Below are positions 21,841-32,055 of a DNA stretch of 64,000 bases, one piece after another. Position 1 is the first letter of the stretch. Every line of letters starts with the position of its first letter. This DNA comes from Primula veris (Eukaryota > Streptophyta > Magnoliopsida > Ericales > Primulaceae): assembly GCA_963682055.1 (NCBI GenBank), contig OY821750.1, forward strand, positions 10,790,501 through 10,854,500, written 5' to 3'. Below the pieces are notes generated by a model, which saw only the letters and a list, made by a program, of their open reading frames with translations, did no database searches and was not told the DNA's origin. A program made the position numbers and the translations under genes.

Positions 21841-22628
21841 AGAAAAAGGACAAGTTCGTAAAGAAAAAGGAAAACAAGAAGGCATTCTTGGCCGCATGGG
21901 GGAGCGATGATGATAGCTCCGATAGCGACAATGAAGAAGTCGCAAATCTATGTCTCATGGCTAGAGACGATGATACCGAGGATGTAAGCTATCACTCCTC
22001 TAACTCCTCTATTTCTAGTGATGATTGTCTTGATATTAATGATGTGTTAGAGTCTTTAGAAAAAGCTAGAGGTAAGAACAAATCTTTTAGAAAATTACTA
22101 ATTACTCTACAAGACGAACTTGAAAATTTAGCTATGAAAAATGACTCACTCACAACTAAAAATGCCGAACTCACCCTAGAAAATGATAAGTTAGTTGATG
22201 ACCTTAAGTCATGTAAACTTAAGGCGGATAGCGCCGAACTTACTCTCTCTAAGTTCACTAAAGGTAGTAAAATGCTAAGTACTATATTAGCTTCTCAACA
22301 AGGCGCGTATGATAAAACCGGTGTAGGTTACAACCCACTCTTAACGGCTAAGCATAAAAACCTATTCACCAAACAAACGGCTAAAAATGAAAGTAGACAA
22401 CCAAATCACTCTCATAAAAACAACTCGTATAAAAAGAACTTAGTTTATAATCGTTTTGTTAAACCTATATCGCATGTAAAATGTATTACTTGCAACCGTA
22501 GTGATCACTATGAAGATTACATATATTGCCCTAATAGATATAAGGTTAATAGAAATGATTTGGTTTGGATTCCAAAGGGTCGAGACTCTAACCCTCAAGG
22601 ACCCAAAAATGGATTAGGGTACCAATGA
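21792..22628 (+). pseudogene. Sirevirus-like gag, C-terminal part with coiled coil
   Basis: After the frameshift the second half of the CCHC knuckle (HMQNECPLKKK) is followed by an acidic/Ser stretch. A strong heptad-like coiled coil follows (LEKARGKNKSFRKLLITLQ to LKADSAELTLSKF), and then a second Cys/His cluster (CITCNRSDHYEDYIYC). A gag coiled coil is characteristic of Sireviruses. The first Met of this frame lies upstream of the junction and is not a true start. Near 22619 one extra base returns the coding signal to the pol frame. Confidence 0.8.
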
Positions 22629-22650
22629 TCGTTTTGTCTTGTAGGTATGC

Positions 22651-25600
22651 TTGAGGTCAAAAATCAACGAGGACAAGTGGTTCTTGGATAGTGGATGCTC
22701 AAGACATATGACGGGAGACAAAACAAAATTCACCACTCTTGCACCTAAAGACGGAGGTTTTGTGACCTTCGGAGATAATAGCAAGGGCAAAATTATCGGT
22801 ATTGGTAGTATCTCTAAACCATCTAATGTTGTTATCGATAATGTATTGCTTGTGGATGGTCTTAAACACAACTTGCTTAGTATAAGTCAACTTTGCGATT
22901 TGGGTCACAAAGTCATTTTTGAAAAATCTCATTGCATCATTCATTGTATTTCAAATAATAAAACTATTCTCATGGGTCAAAGACAAAATAATGTCTATAT
23001 GATTGATTTGAATAGTTCGGTGGAAAATGAAGTTAAGTGTCTTGTTACTATCAACGACAATGGTTGGTTGTGGCATAGACGACTTGGTCATGCAAGTCTT
23101 GATTTACTTGCTAAACTTTCTAGTAAAGATTTGGTAATCGGTTTACCAAAAGCTCCTTATATAAAGGACAAACTTTGTCACGCTTGCCAATTAGGCAAAC
23201 AAACAAAGATTTCTTTTAAGTCTAAAAATATTATTTCTACTACTCGTTGTTTGGAGCTCATTCATATGGACTTAGTTGTCCCCTCCCGGACACTTAGTCT
23301 TGGCGGGCGTGCATATGCTTTCGTCATGGTTGACGATTTTAGTCGCTTTACTTGGGTGTTGTTTTTAACTCATAAGCATGAAGCATTTAGAGAATTCTCT
23401 ATTATTTGCAAAAAGCTCCAAACACGAAAGGGTTATATGATCAAAAGTATCCGAACCGACCATGGTAAGGAATTTGAGAATACTCCATTTCAAACTTATT
23501 GTGATGAAAATGGTATTGATCATAATTTTTCGGCTCCTCGTACGCCCCAACAAAATGAGGTAGTAGAGAGAAAGAATAGAACCCTAGAGGAAATGGCACG
23601 GACCATGCTTTGCGAAAATAATTTGCCAAAGTATTTTTGGGCCGAAGCCGTAAATTCCGCTTGTTATATTTTAAATAGAGCCTTAATTAGGCCCATATTA
23701 AAAAAGACACCTTACGAATTATTGAATGAGCGAAAGCCCAATATTTCTCATTTACGTGCATTTGGTTGTAAATGCTATGTTCATAATAATGGTAAGGATA
23801 ATCTAGGAAAATTCGATGCTAAGTCCGACGAAGGAATTTTCGTTGGATATGCTATATCGAGTAAAGCTTATCGTATTTTTAATAAAAGAACTTTATTGGT
23901 GGAAGAGTCGGTACATGTCTCGTTTGATGAGAATTTGCCGACGATTGATAAGCCTTTAATTGTTCATAATATTAATGATGATATTTTTCATAAAGCATCT
24001 TCTTCGAATCATGTTACATCTAGCTTAGAGTCAACGCCTAGCATAGAGGTTGAACCCGTTGATGAAGAAGTCACTATAGAGAGACTTCAAAAGGACTTAG
24101 AATCTAGCGTACATATTCATGAGGATTTGCCTCAAGAATGGCGTTTTGCCAATCACCATCCGCAAGATTTAATTTTGGGTAACCCGGGAGAAAGAGTGCA
24201 TACACGTTCATCATTAAGAAATATAGTTAATCATTTTGCATTCTTGTCTCAATTAGAGCCCAAGAACATTCATGAAGCGGAACTCGATGAGAGTTGGGTA
24301 TTAGCTATGCATGACGAATTAAATCAATTCGAGCGTAGCAACGTATGGACATTAGTACCTAGACCGCGTGAGAAAACCATTATAGGTACGAAATGGATAT
24401 TTCGTAATAAGATGGATGAATCCGGGGTAGTCATTAGAAATAAGGCTAGACTAGTAGCTCAAGGGTATAACCAAGAAGAAGGCATCGATTTCGATGAAAC
24501 TTACGCACCCGTAGCTAGACTAGAAGCCATTAGAATGTTGCTTGCTTATGCTTCTTTTAAACGTTTTAAATTGTTTCAAATGGATGTTAAAAGTGCCTTT
24601 TTGAACGGTTTTATAAATGAGGAAGTTTATGTAAAACAACCACCCGGCTTTGAAAATCACGCATTTCCCGATCATGTTTACAAACTTCGTAAAGCACTTT
24701 ATGGTTTAAAACAAGCACCCCGGGCGTGGTATGAAAGACTTAGTAAATTTTTGATCAAAAAGGGTTTTTCTCGTGGTACTTTAGACACTACTCTTTTTAT
24801 TAAAAAGGATGGAAAAGATATGCTTTTAATTCAAATATATGTTGATGATATCATTTTCGGTGCTACTAATGCTCGCATGTGCGAGGAGTTTTCTAAGTGT
24901 ATGCAAGGTGAATTCGAGATGAGCATGATGGGTGAACTCACATACTTTCTTGGATTGCAAATCAAACAAACAAAGGACGGAATTTTCGTCAATCAAGCCA
25001 AATACACGAGGGACTTGCTCAAACGGTTCAACATGAGCGATGCAAAGCCGCTAGGAACTCCGATGAGTCCGGCAACAAAACTAGACAAGGATGAATCGGG
25101 TAAAAGCGTGGACCAAAAGCTCTATAGAGGTATGATTGGATCCCTCTTATATTTAACCGCAAGTAGACCCGATATCATGTTTAGTGTTTGCTTGTGTGCT
25201 AGGTATCAATCTTGCCCTAAAGAATCGCATGTTATAGCCGTTAAGCGCATTTTTAGATATCTTGTAGGTACTTGCAATTTAGGATTGTTTTATCCTCATG
25301 ATACTTCTTTTGAATTGCTTGGCTATTCCGACGCCGACTTTGCCGGTTGTCGATTAGATAGAAAGAGTACTAGTGGCACTTGCCATTTTTTAGGAAACGC
25401 CTTAGTTTCTTGGCATAGCAAGAAACAAAACTCGGTTGCGCTTTCCACTGCGGAGGCGGAATACGTCGCCGCGGGTAGTTGTTGCGCACAAATCCTTTGG
25501 ATGCGTCAACAACTAAACGACTTTGAATTATCGTTTGATAGTGTACCTATTTTGTGTGATAATACTAGTGCAATAAATCTTTCGAAAAATCCGATCCAAC

Positions 25601-25779
25601 ACTCTCGCACTAAACATATTAATTTACGTCATCACTTTTTAAGGGATCATGTCCAAAAAGGGGATATTACACTTGAATATATAAGTACCGATAGGCAATT
25701 AGCCGATATTTTTACAAAACCCCTTAATGAGGAACAATTTTGTTTTATTCGACGAGAGTTAGGCATGTTTGATGTGTGA
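22651..25779 (+). CDS. Sirevirus-like pol polyprotein (protease, integrase, RT, RNase H)
   Basis: 1042 open codons. Protease motif [12 protein letters not shown] (D13). GAG-pre-integrase zinc region WHRRLGH (~141-147) with CHACQLGK. Integrase catalytic triad D207 (IHMDLV), D270 (RTDHGKEF) and E306 (VVERKNRT), giving D-D-35-E spacing. RT from WTLVPRP with [11 protein letters not shown] and catalytic YVDD (730-733). RNase H with YSDADFAG (D894), STAEAEYVA and ADIFTKPL near the end. All catalytic residues are present. A TAG codon in the same frame (22642-22644), three codons upstream of the start used here (TTG at 22651), separates pol from gag. It is either a mutation or a read-through stop; the first in-frame ATG is further in, so the exact start is uncertain. 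Confidence 0.95.
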   Translation: MRSKINEDKWFLDSGCSRHMTGDKTKFTTLAPKDGGFVTFGDNSKGKIIGIGSISKPSNVVIDNVLLVDGLKHNLLSISQLCDLGHKVIFEKSHCIIHCISNNKTILMGQRQNNVYMIDLNSSVENEVKCLVTINDNGWLWHRRLGHASLDLLAKLSSKDLVIGLPKAPYIKDKLCHACQLGKQTKISFKSKNIISTTRCLELIHMDLVVPSRTLSLGGRAYAFVMVDDFSRFTWVLFLTHKHEAFREFSIICKKLQTRKGYMIKSIRTDHGKEFENTPFQTYCDENGIDHNFSAPRTPQQNEVVERKNRTLEEMARTMLCENNLPKYFWAEAVNSACYILNRALIRPILKKTPYELLNERKPNISHLRAFGCKCYVHNNGKDNLGKFDAKSDEGIFVGYAISSKAYRIFNKRTLLVEESVHVSFDENLPTIDKPLIVHNINDDIFHKASSSNHVTSSLESTPSIEVEPVDEEVTIERLQKDLESSVHIHEDLPQEWRFANHHPQDLILGNPGERVHTRSSLRNIVNHFAFLSQLEPKNIHEAELDESWVLAMHDELNQFERSNVWTLVPRPREKTIIGTKWIFRNKMDESGVVIRNKARLVAQGYNQEEGIDFDETYAPVARLEAIRMLLAYASFKRFKLFQMDVKSAFLNGFINEEVYVKQPPGFENHAFPDHVYKLRKALYGLKQAPRAWYERLSKFLIKKGFSRGTLDTTLFIKKDGKDMLLIQIYVDDIIFGATNARMCEEFSKCMQGEFEMSMMGELTYFLGLQIKQTKDGIFVNQAKYTRDLLKRFNMSDAKPLGTPMSPATKLDKDESGKSVDQKLYRGMIGSLLYLTASRPDIMFSVCLCARYQSCPKESHVIAVKRIFRYLVGTCNLGLFYPHDTSFELLGYSDADFAGCRLDRKSTSGTCHFLGNALVSWHSKKQNSVALSTAEAEYVAAGSCCAQILWMRQQLNDFELSFDSVPILCDNTSAINLSKNPIQHSRTKHINLRHHFLRDHVQKGDITLEYISTDRQLADIFTKPLNEEQFCFIRRELGMFDV

Positions 25780-26287
25780 AATATACATATATACATGTAT
25801 TTGATTAATTTCATATATTTTAGTATTTTTGCATATTTTTTCTTGCCAAATCTGTGTCGAAATGTGCCAAAATTTCTGTTCTGTACCTCATTTACAGTCG
25901 ATCGATCGTCAGCTAAAACGACCGATCGTTTTAATACAGTCGACCGATCGTTCCTTAAAAACGACCGATCGTTTTTAACGTGGACACACTGGAAGAATTT
26001 GGTTATAGTTCGATCGATCGAAACACAAAACGACCGATCGTTTTTCTGTTCTCCAGTGTTTAACCATATTTTCAAACCCTAATTTTCAATCCATTCCAAA
26101 ACATAATCAACCCTCTCTTCCAAAATTCGCCTCCCTCTTTCAAAATCCATCAAAATTTTCCAAAAATCCCTTATTTTCTATAAAAATATCACCAAATTCC
26201 TCCTATTATCCGTATAATCGATTATCGATCAAATCCGTTTCTTAAAAACCCTATTTTTTTCAAAACCCATTTTCTTTCCAATCAACG
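25780..26287 (+). promoter_or_regulatory. Spacer between pol and the extra ORF with LTR-like paired motifs (25899-26040)
   Basis: Six CGAYCGATCG motifs start at 25899/25919, 25941/25962 and 26011/26031. The members of each pair are 20-21 bp apart, and the last two pairs are 70 bp apart, as in the LTR array. An LTR-like ctccagtg follows at about 26051. The spacer carries no credible coding frame and lies directly upstream of the 444-aa ORF, so an internal promoter or a protein-binding region for that ORF is a reasonable guess. Confidence 0.7.
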
Positions 26288-27622
26288 ATGGTTCGTACCA
26301 AGAAAGCCACATCACACCTCGTGGATGAAAATGACGAAGCCTACGTGCCTCCGTCCCCTCGCCCCCGTGTTCCTCGCGGTCGCCGAACCGGCTCTTCCTC
26401 CATCGCTCCACCTTCGGGCCCCGGTGCCTCGTCCGGCTCTCTTCCGCCTCTCTATCCGGCTACTATAGCCAAAAGAGGTATCTTGTCTAATTTCACTCTC
26501 GATATGCCTCTATTCAATGAACGCTTTCCAATTGTCATGCAAAGCCTACGTTTTCAAAATCTCGAAACCATTTTAACCCTCAAAGAGCCATTTTTCACCG
26601 AAAACATCTATGAATTCTATCATAACTTCGTTCTCGATAGGGATGATGATGACGCACTTCGTTTGCGTTCATCATTTAATGGTCAACCCTTCGTTTACGG
26701 TATAGACCGTCTACGAAATTTATTACGCCTAGGAAACGACGGCATTCATGAGTCAAATGACGAAATTTGTGAATTTCTCGAGATCGATCACTTTAACGAT
26801 CTCAAAGACGAAATTTTTCATCCCAACCACCAAAATCGCTCTGCCAAGGCTCATGGCCTTCTTTTCAAATATAAAATGGCCTACCATATCCTATCTCATA
26901 TCGTCCTACCTCATGCCTCGAATTTCACGGATGTTACAAATGAATACATCTTTCTCCTAGGTTGCATCCATCGCCAAGTCAAGATTGACTTCGCGACTCT
27001 CATATATTTTAAGATGGATTCTCTTAAAACAAAATCCAAGAATGGGTTACCATACGGTGTCCTAATTTCGGCCATTCTAAAGGACCTAAATCTCGTTCCC
27101 GGTGGAACATTGTTCAAAAATAAGGATAAGCACATTTGGGACACTTCCTATCTCTCCCAAATGTCCATAAAATTCCACAATGCGGACAAGTCCATAACTT
27201 GGTCCGGCAAACGTGTGTCCGGCCCCGGCTATACCCCTCTTTCCCCCGAAGAGGAAGAGTATGTCGGCCCCAAGGCCACACCGCGTGCTTCTCATGAGGA
27301 CATTGCTATCTCCTCAGATTCCATCCCACCCACCGATCTTCCGGCCTCCTCTCGACGTCAAGGAAAAGCTCTCGTGGGATCTTCTTCTCGTGTCCCGCGC
27401 TCCGACAAGTTCTACGATTCTCTCTACATCAACCAATACCATATTGGGCGAACGACTCGTCGAATATTTCGATTCTTGAACCCGGGTCAAGAAGAGCTCG
27501 ATCGACTTGATCGTGAAAGCGCCGAGCATCGGGCCGAGTTCAATGAATTCTTTCCCCACCTAGCCGGGCTCAACGACAACGACGATGAAGACGAGGATGA
27601 TGCGACCTCCCACCGCGACTAG
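26288..27622 (+). CDS. Extra (env-like position) ORF of the Sirevirus-like element
   Basis: 444 residues, intact, 508 bp after the pol stop and in sense orientation. The N terminus is basic and Pro/Ser-rich (PSPRPRVPRGRRTG). The core has a helical, FYHNF-containing segment followed by FNGQPFVYGIDRLRNLLRLG, then KAHGLLFKYKMAYHILSHIVLPH. By eye this pattern resembles proteins annotated as putative plant transposon protein (PF20167-like). The C terminus is very acidic (DNDDEDEDDATSHRD). I see no signal peptide and no clear membrane segment, so an envelope role is not supported. Function unknown; nucleic-acid or chromatin binding is possible given the basic and acidic ends. Confidence 0.82.
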   Translation: MVRTKKATSHLVDENDEAYVPPSPRPRVPRGRRTGSSSIAPPSGPGASSGSLPPLYPATIAKRGILSNFTLDMPLFNERFPIVMQSLRFQNLETILTLKEPFFTENIYEFYHNFVLDRDDDDALRLRSSFNGQPFVYGIDRLRNLLRLGNDGIHESNDEICEFLEIDHFNDLKDEIFHPNHQNRSAKAHGLLFKYKMAYHILSHIVLPHASNFTDVTNEYIFLLGCIHRQVKIDFATLIYFKMDSLKTKSKNGLPYGVLISAILKDLNLVPGGTLFKNKDKHIWDTSYLSQMSIKFHNADKSITWSGKRVSGPGYTPLSPEEEEYVGPKATPRASHEDIAISSDSIPPTDLPASSRRQGKALVGSSSRVPRSDKFYDSLYINQYHIGRTTRRIFRFLNPGQEELDRLDRESAEHRAEFNEFFPHLAGLNDNDDEDEDDATSHRD

Positions 27623-28189
27623 GCGGATAGTTGTTTAATTTTTTTGATGATGTCAAAGGGGGAGAAATACCTTCTATCTTTTGTTTTTACGTTGTATTTC
27701 TATTATTTCCATTTTCGTTGAACAACGTTGTTTTTATTGTAATAAGTAAGCAAACGTTCTTTTCATTTATGCTATGATGCGTTTTGTTTTATGTTGCGTT
27801 TTATAATGATTGATTGTTAAAATCGAATACATTGCGTGATTGTGCTTTAGATGAATGCGTGGTTATTAATTGATGTTGTTATATTCATGCGCATAATTGC
27901 TAGTTGAATGGATTATTTAATATTGTTTTTCTTTTGTGGCGATTGACCATTTTTAGGCAAAACTATGGCCAAATTTTCGCTTGCATATAGATCTTCATAA
28001 TCCCTATTCGTTTAGCATTGTTTTAACGTTGTTTTAAAATCGGATGTTATGACATTTACTTGCCTTTTCTCTAAAAAACTTTTGTCCAAGTAAAGCGTCA
28101 TCTACACATCTCGGTCATTCTTGTTTTTAGCAAAAAGAGCTTATAGTATGTTATTGTCAATATTTTGTCATCATCAAAAAGGGAGAGAT
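27623..28189 (+). other. 3' untranslated region with two polypurine tracts
   Basis: A tract tcaaagggggagaaat lies at about 27653-27668. The PPT proper, caaaaagggagagat, ends at 28189 directly before the 3' LTR. Multiple purine tracts of this kind are a Sirevirus trait. The rest is AT-rich, without ORFs. Confidence 0.8.
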
Positions 28190-29457
28190 TGTTGAACGTT
28201 GATTCTTCAAATCAATTATTTTGATGATAACAATATTTGTAAAACATGTTAAAAGCTCGTTTTGCGTACTAATCATTCATCGAGTGTATTAAAGGTTCAA
28301 AATGATAAATTGCGAAATTACGAAGCCAATGGTTCAAGCGGAACTAAAATCGGATTAGAAACGAATTAGTTATGGGGTTTCGAGGTTTGTCGAGAAAACC
28401 AAAAAAAAGCCCAGAACAAAAACGACTGATTCATAAGCTTAAACGATCGATCATTTCAGTGAAATTTTCTTCCAGTGAGCTCAACACAAAAACGACCGAT
28501 CGCAGGCTTAAAACGACTGATCGTTTTAAGTGTGTTTTCTTCCAGTGAGCAAAGAACAAAAACGACCGATCGCCAGAATCAACGATCGATCGTTTCAGTG
28601 CTGAATTCTTCCAGTGAGCCAAGATGAAAAACGACCGATCGTTTTACAGAAACGACCGATCGTTTTTGTAGAATTTCAAATTCCAGCTTTTAAGCTCTTC
28701 CTGAAAATTGGGCGAACCACTGCATTAACCAGCATTCAATTCTGCCAACAACTAGCAACGGTCTGAAATTAATTGCTGAAGCTTCTCTCCCTACAAAAGG
28801 CTCCCAATCCCTTTGAAGAAAAAAAAAAAGCATCCAAAACATTTTAAGCAAATACTACTAAGAAATTCTTAAAGCTTATACTACCAAAATCTCACTTGTT
28901 TTATTAAATATTCTCGAAAGTATTATTCTTGTAATTCTATAAACTTCGAGATATTATTTGTTAGTGAGTGATCAAATTTGTAAAAGAGTAATTTTATAAA
29001 CTCATTTGTGAGCGAGTGAATTGGGTAGAGGCTTTTAAGCAAGTGTAGCTTAAAAGCTCTAGGTCATTTATTCGGGATACTCATATAGTGAGGGGGAGCG
29101 TAATCGGTTGATTAAGCTCGTTAAGGTGTAACCTTGAAACGAAGATTTTAGTGAAACACTCGGTAGTGAAAATACCGAGGAGAGGACGTAGGCGCGGTTT
29201 GCCGAACCTCTATAAATCTTGCGTTATTTCTTTCCCTTAACTCTTACTTTTCGTATTTATTTATCGCTTACATTTATTGCTTGCTTAGATTTATCTAGCA
29301 ATAATTAGTTATCGAAAGAGTTTTTGTTATAAATATCACACATTAACCTAGTAAATAACCCATAGATTTCATTCCGCGAAAAACGTACAAAACCTTATTC
29401 ACCCCCCCCCCCCCCCCCCCCCCCCCCCTCTAAGGTTTAGACTCCTACGGACCAACA
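28190..29457 (+). repeat. 3' LTR of the Sirevirus-like element
   Basis: 1268 bp, TGTTGAACG...GACCAACA. By eye it is near-identical to the 5' LTR: six substitutions, an A-run one base shorter, and a C-run of 27 rather than 20 (29402-29428). Motif pairs start at 28423/28444, 28493/28514, 28563/28583 and 28632/28653. TSD gtaat follows at 29458-29462. Confidence 0.96.
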
Positions 29458-29462
29458 GTAAT

Positions 29463-31639
29463 CAATTTTGATTTGGTTTAAAAAACAGGTGACACGTTTT
29501 TAGTGGCCATAAATTTTTATTTGTCAGCAAATTCCTCAGTCAAGGCTGTCACACGCCAAAACGGAATATGGACACGGCTGAGTACCACATGTATGAGCAG
29601 GTAATACACATAAGCCTAAGACGAAAGGAGTTACCAAAACAACCAAATGAACGACATTAATCACTCATATTAATAAGGAAGGAGAAAAGAATTAGATAAA
29701 TCAAATAGGGATTATTTAGTCACGAGTTCTTATTTAATGCCGAAATGAAAATATTCATGATCCAATAGACTGAGATAAGATAAATCTTCCAAGAAAATAA
29801 CGTACTTGTGGCTCGTTTCAATCAATAATAAAGAAAAGATTCGAAATCCTATTAGACTTAATTAAATGAATAAACGCCTAATTGAGGTTACGACCCGGTC
29901 CCATAACAACTCTATCACTTGGCTCATTCACGCACCTGAAAAGAATTTTAAAGAGAGATTAAGCCAAACGAGCTTAGTGAAAGATAACGAAACCTATATA
30001 AATTTGCAAAACAAAAACGTTAAATAGTATTTCACTTCTTTTCAGTTTTAGTCTACGTTGCATCTCTTATTTATTTTGTAAATAGGCAAAAAAAAAGTAT
30101 ATAAAAACATAACATATATATGTAATCCACATTTCAAGGTATAAATACAGTCAAGTCAATAAGTCAATATAACATCAAATTAATCACTGGATAAATAATA
30201 ATAATGATAATCACTTAGAAAAAAACCATATGAAGTTCATTTCTCTGGATGAATAGCCCGTTGGATCCAACTATCGTACTCAAAAGTCACCTAGGTTGGC
30301 GACCTAAGTTTTTCTTTTAAGACGATCCGGTAAGGTCACCCCACTTAATAGGCATGTTCTAATACCGTTGAGAAAACTAGAGTCGCACATTTAAATAGCT
30401 TAATCTCTAGCCACCGAAGTCACCCCACTTAAGAGGCCTGTTTCTCGGAATTTAAGTCATTAATTCTGGCCTCTGAATAATCAACTCAAATATCAAATTC
30501 TCTAAACATAATCAATCATTCTGAAATCTTTATAAAATCGTCGAATAATAACTTCAACAATATAATCAGAAACTATACTCTTATAATAGGTTGCAAACAA
30601 CTATTAGTATATAGCAGAATCTCAAATAAGCTTGGAAACAAATCAAGTTTGTATACGGTACGGAATCACTCACCTGGTCCGAGTCTGAACAACCCGAGAT
30701 ACCCCTAGTATAGTTAAGCGAATGACCTGAACATAATACAGGCGCCGTGAGTGAATAAGTTGCTAACTACTAACACTAAAACCAAATGTAATTCTAGACT
30801 TGATACCAGTACCATAATAGATGTGCTATAAATATAGCTACTTTTTTTTTTTTTTTTTATAGTTATCTATAGTTACAGATGGTTTCTACAATTCACGTCC
30901 AAACTAATCCATGTAGGGTTTAGGCACTTTCTTACAAATCAAAATACTTACCTTAAGGAAATTGAGGTTTGGTGGTTACTTTCTTTAGCCTCCTTCTTGG
31001 CCACCGTACACTCTCTATGCAGTTTTTATGTGCGGAAAAAAGATGGTTTTCAAAACAAATCTGTTTGGTTTTTTATTTACGTGTAATTTAGGACGTGTTT
31101 GGATAACTATGCCACTTGAACAATATATGTACCTATAGTTAAATTTACTTACTAATTTCGTCCTATCACTTCTCTATTTTCTATAAGCAAAATACTCACT
31201 CCATAACTTGATAATATCACACTAATAGTCATGCTACTGAATAACTAAAACCATTACTAATAAACTTAGGATGTGTAACCAAATTTATAGAAAACTGCTA
31301 TGAATAGATATAATTATTGAGAATAATATTGGGATTTCACAAAGGCTAGTTTACTTGTATTTTGTTGTTGTAAATTGAACCACTCTGGTATTTTTTTTTT
31401 AAAATACACTCTTACATTTCTTCTAAATTTTGAAAGAAAGTGTATTCCTTTTTTTTAGTATACAAATCTTTTACATTAATTAAGTGGCAAAAAGTAGAGT
31501 TTTTAATCTTGTACATGTAGGATCAAGAAATTAAATTTTGATCAAATCCCAATTTAACTGTACATATTATTGGGTACGTTATAAATAAACAGAAAATGGT
31601 TTTCCTCAAATATATAAATATCAAATAAAAGATTTAACA
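29463..31639. other. Non-coding repeat-like DNA, unclassified
   Basis: No ORF of note. A tgtcacacgccaaaacgg string at about 29547 resembles the start of plant gypsy LTRs (TGTCACRCCCC type). A gtcaccccactta(a/t) segment occurs twice at about 30336 and 30420. A T-run lies at about 30843-30859. I could not delimit an element. Probably a decayed LTR fragment or several. Confidence 0.35.
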
Positions 31640-32055
31640 TAAAATAATGTAAATGATACCGAAATAGACTAAAGTCCGAGACGAGTTAACTGCAAGCAGT
31701 TTCCCTTAAACGATATTTGTCCCGCCACATCTGCTTCTGGCTAAATGGGAAACTTCGTTCCCAAGTTACAACGTCTATCACATGTGACTCAACGGAAACG
31801 GCACCGAGTCACGGTCGGGTCGTTGGTAGTGCGACACTCTCTCTCCATATGTATGCATATGTGAATGTGTGTGAAAATGTATATGACATGTATAAAACTT
31901 GTCTTGAAAAAGTTAGACCAAAAAAGGGACACATTAAAATAAATTTTACAAATAAATACACACATAAATGGGGAGGATAAATGTATTTGTAACCATTAAA
32001 ATAAATGGCATTCAAAACAATAAAAACCACTAGTTTTTCAACAATCTCCCACATG
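31640..32055 (-). repeat. Decayed LTR end with adjoining polypurine tract
   Basis: On the minus strand, TGTTGAAAAACTAG begins at 32043 directly after a purine tract (gtgggagat), the arrangement expected at the start of a 3' LTR. The segment about 31688-31845 is clearly related to about 62870-63022 in the LTR-like insertion at 62374-63551 (shared cagtttcccttaa/cagtctgcccttaa, cgatatt(t/c)gtcc and gagtca(c/a)ggtcg blocks). The left end is not defined. Confidence 0.55.

Larger units (their letters stand above)
19608..29457 (+). mobile_element. Full-length Sirevirus-like Ty1/copia retrotransposon, recently inserted
   Basis: The 9850-bp element has two LTRs (19608-20871 and 28190-29457) and a perfect 5-bp TSD gtaat (19603-19607, 29458-29462). 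It also has a tRNA-iMet primer site, gag with a coiled coil, pol in copia order, an extra ORF after pol, and purine-rich aaagggggagaa and aaaaagggagagat tracts. Extra ORF, gag coiled coil and multiple purine tracts are hallmarks of the Sirevirus lineage. By eye the LTRs differ by six substitutions plus length changes in two homopolymers. pol is fully open, while gag has two 1-nt frame changes and a stop before pol. Confidence 0.95.

Noticed and set aside
26288..27622. Retroviral-type envelope gene
   Set aside because: Position is that of Sirevirus env-like ORFs, but there is no signal peptide, no transmembrane segment and no furin-type site visible.
31717..31980. 87-codon ORF as a host gene
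   Set aside because: It lies in the repeat shared with 62870-63022, where the frame is not kept.
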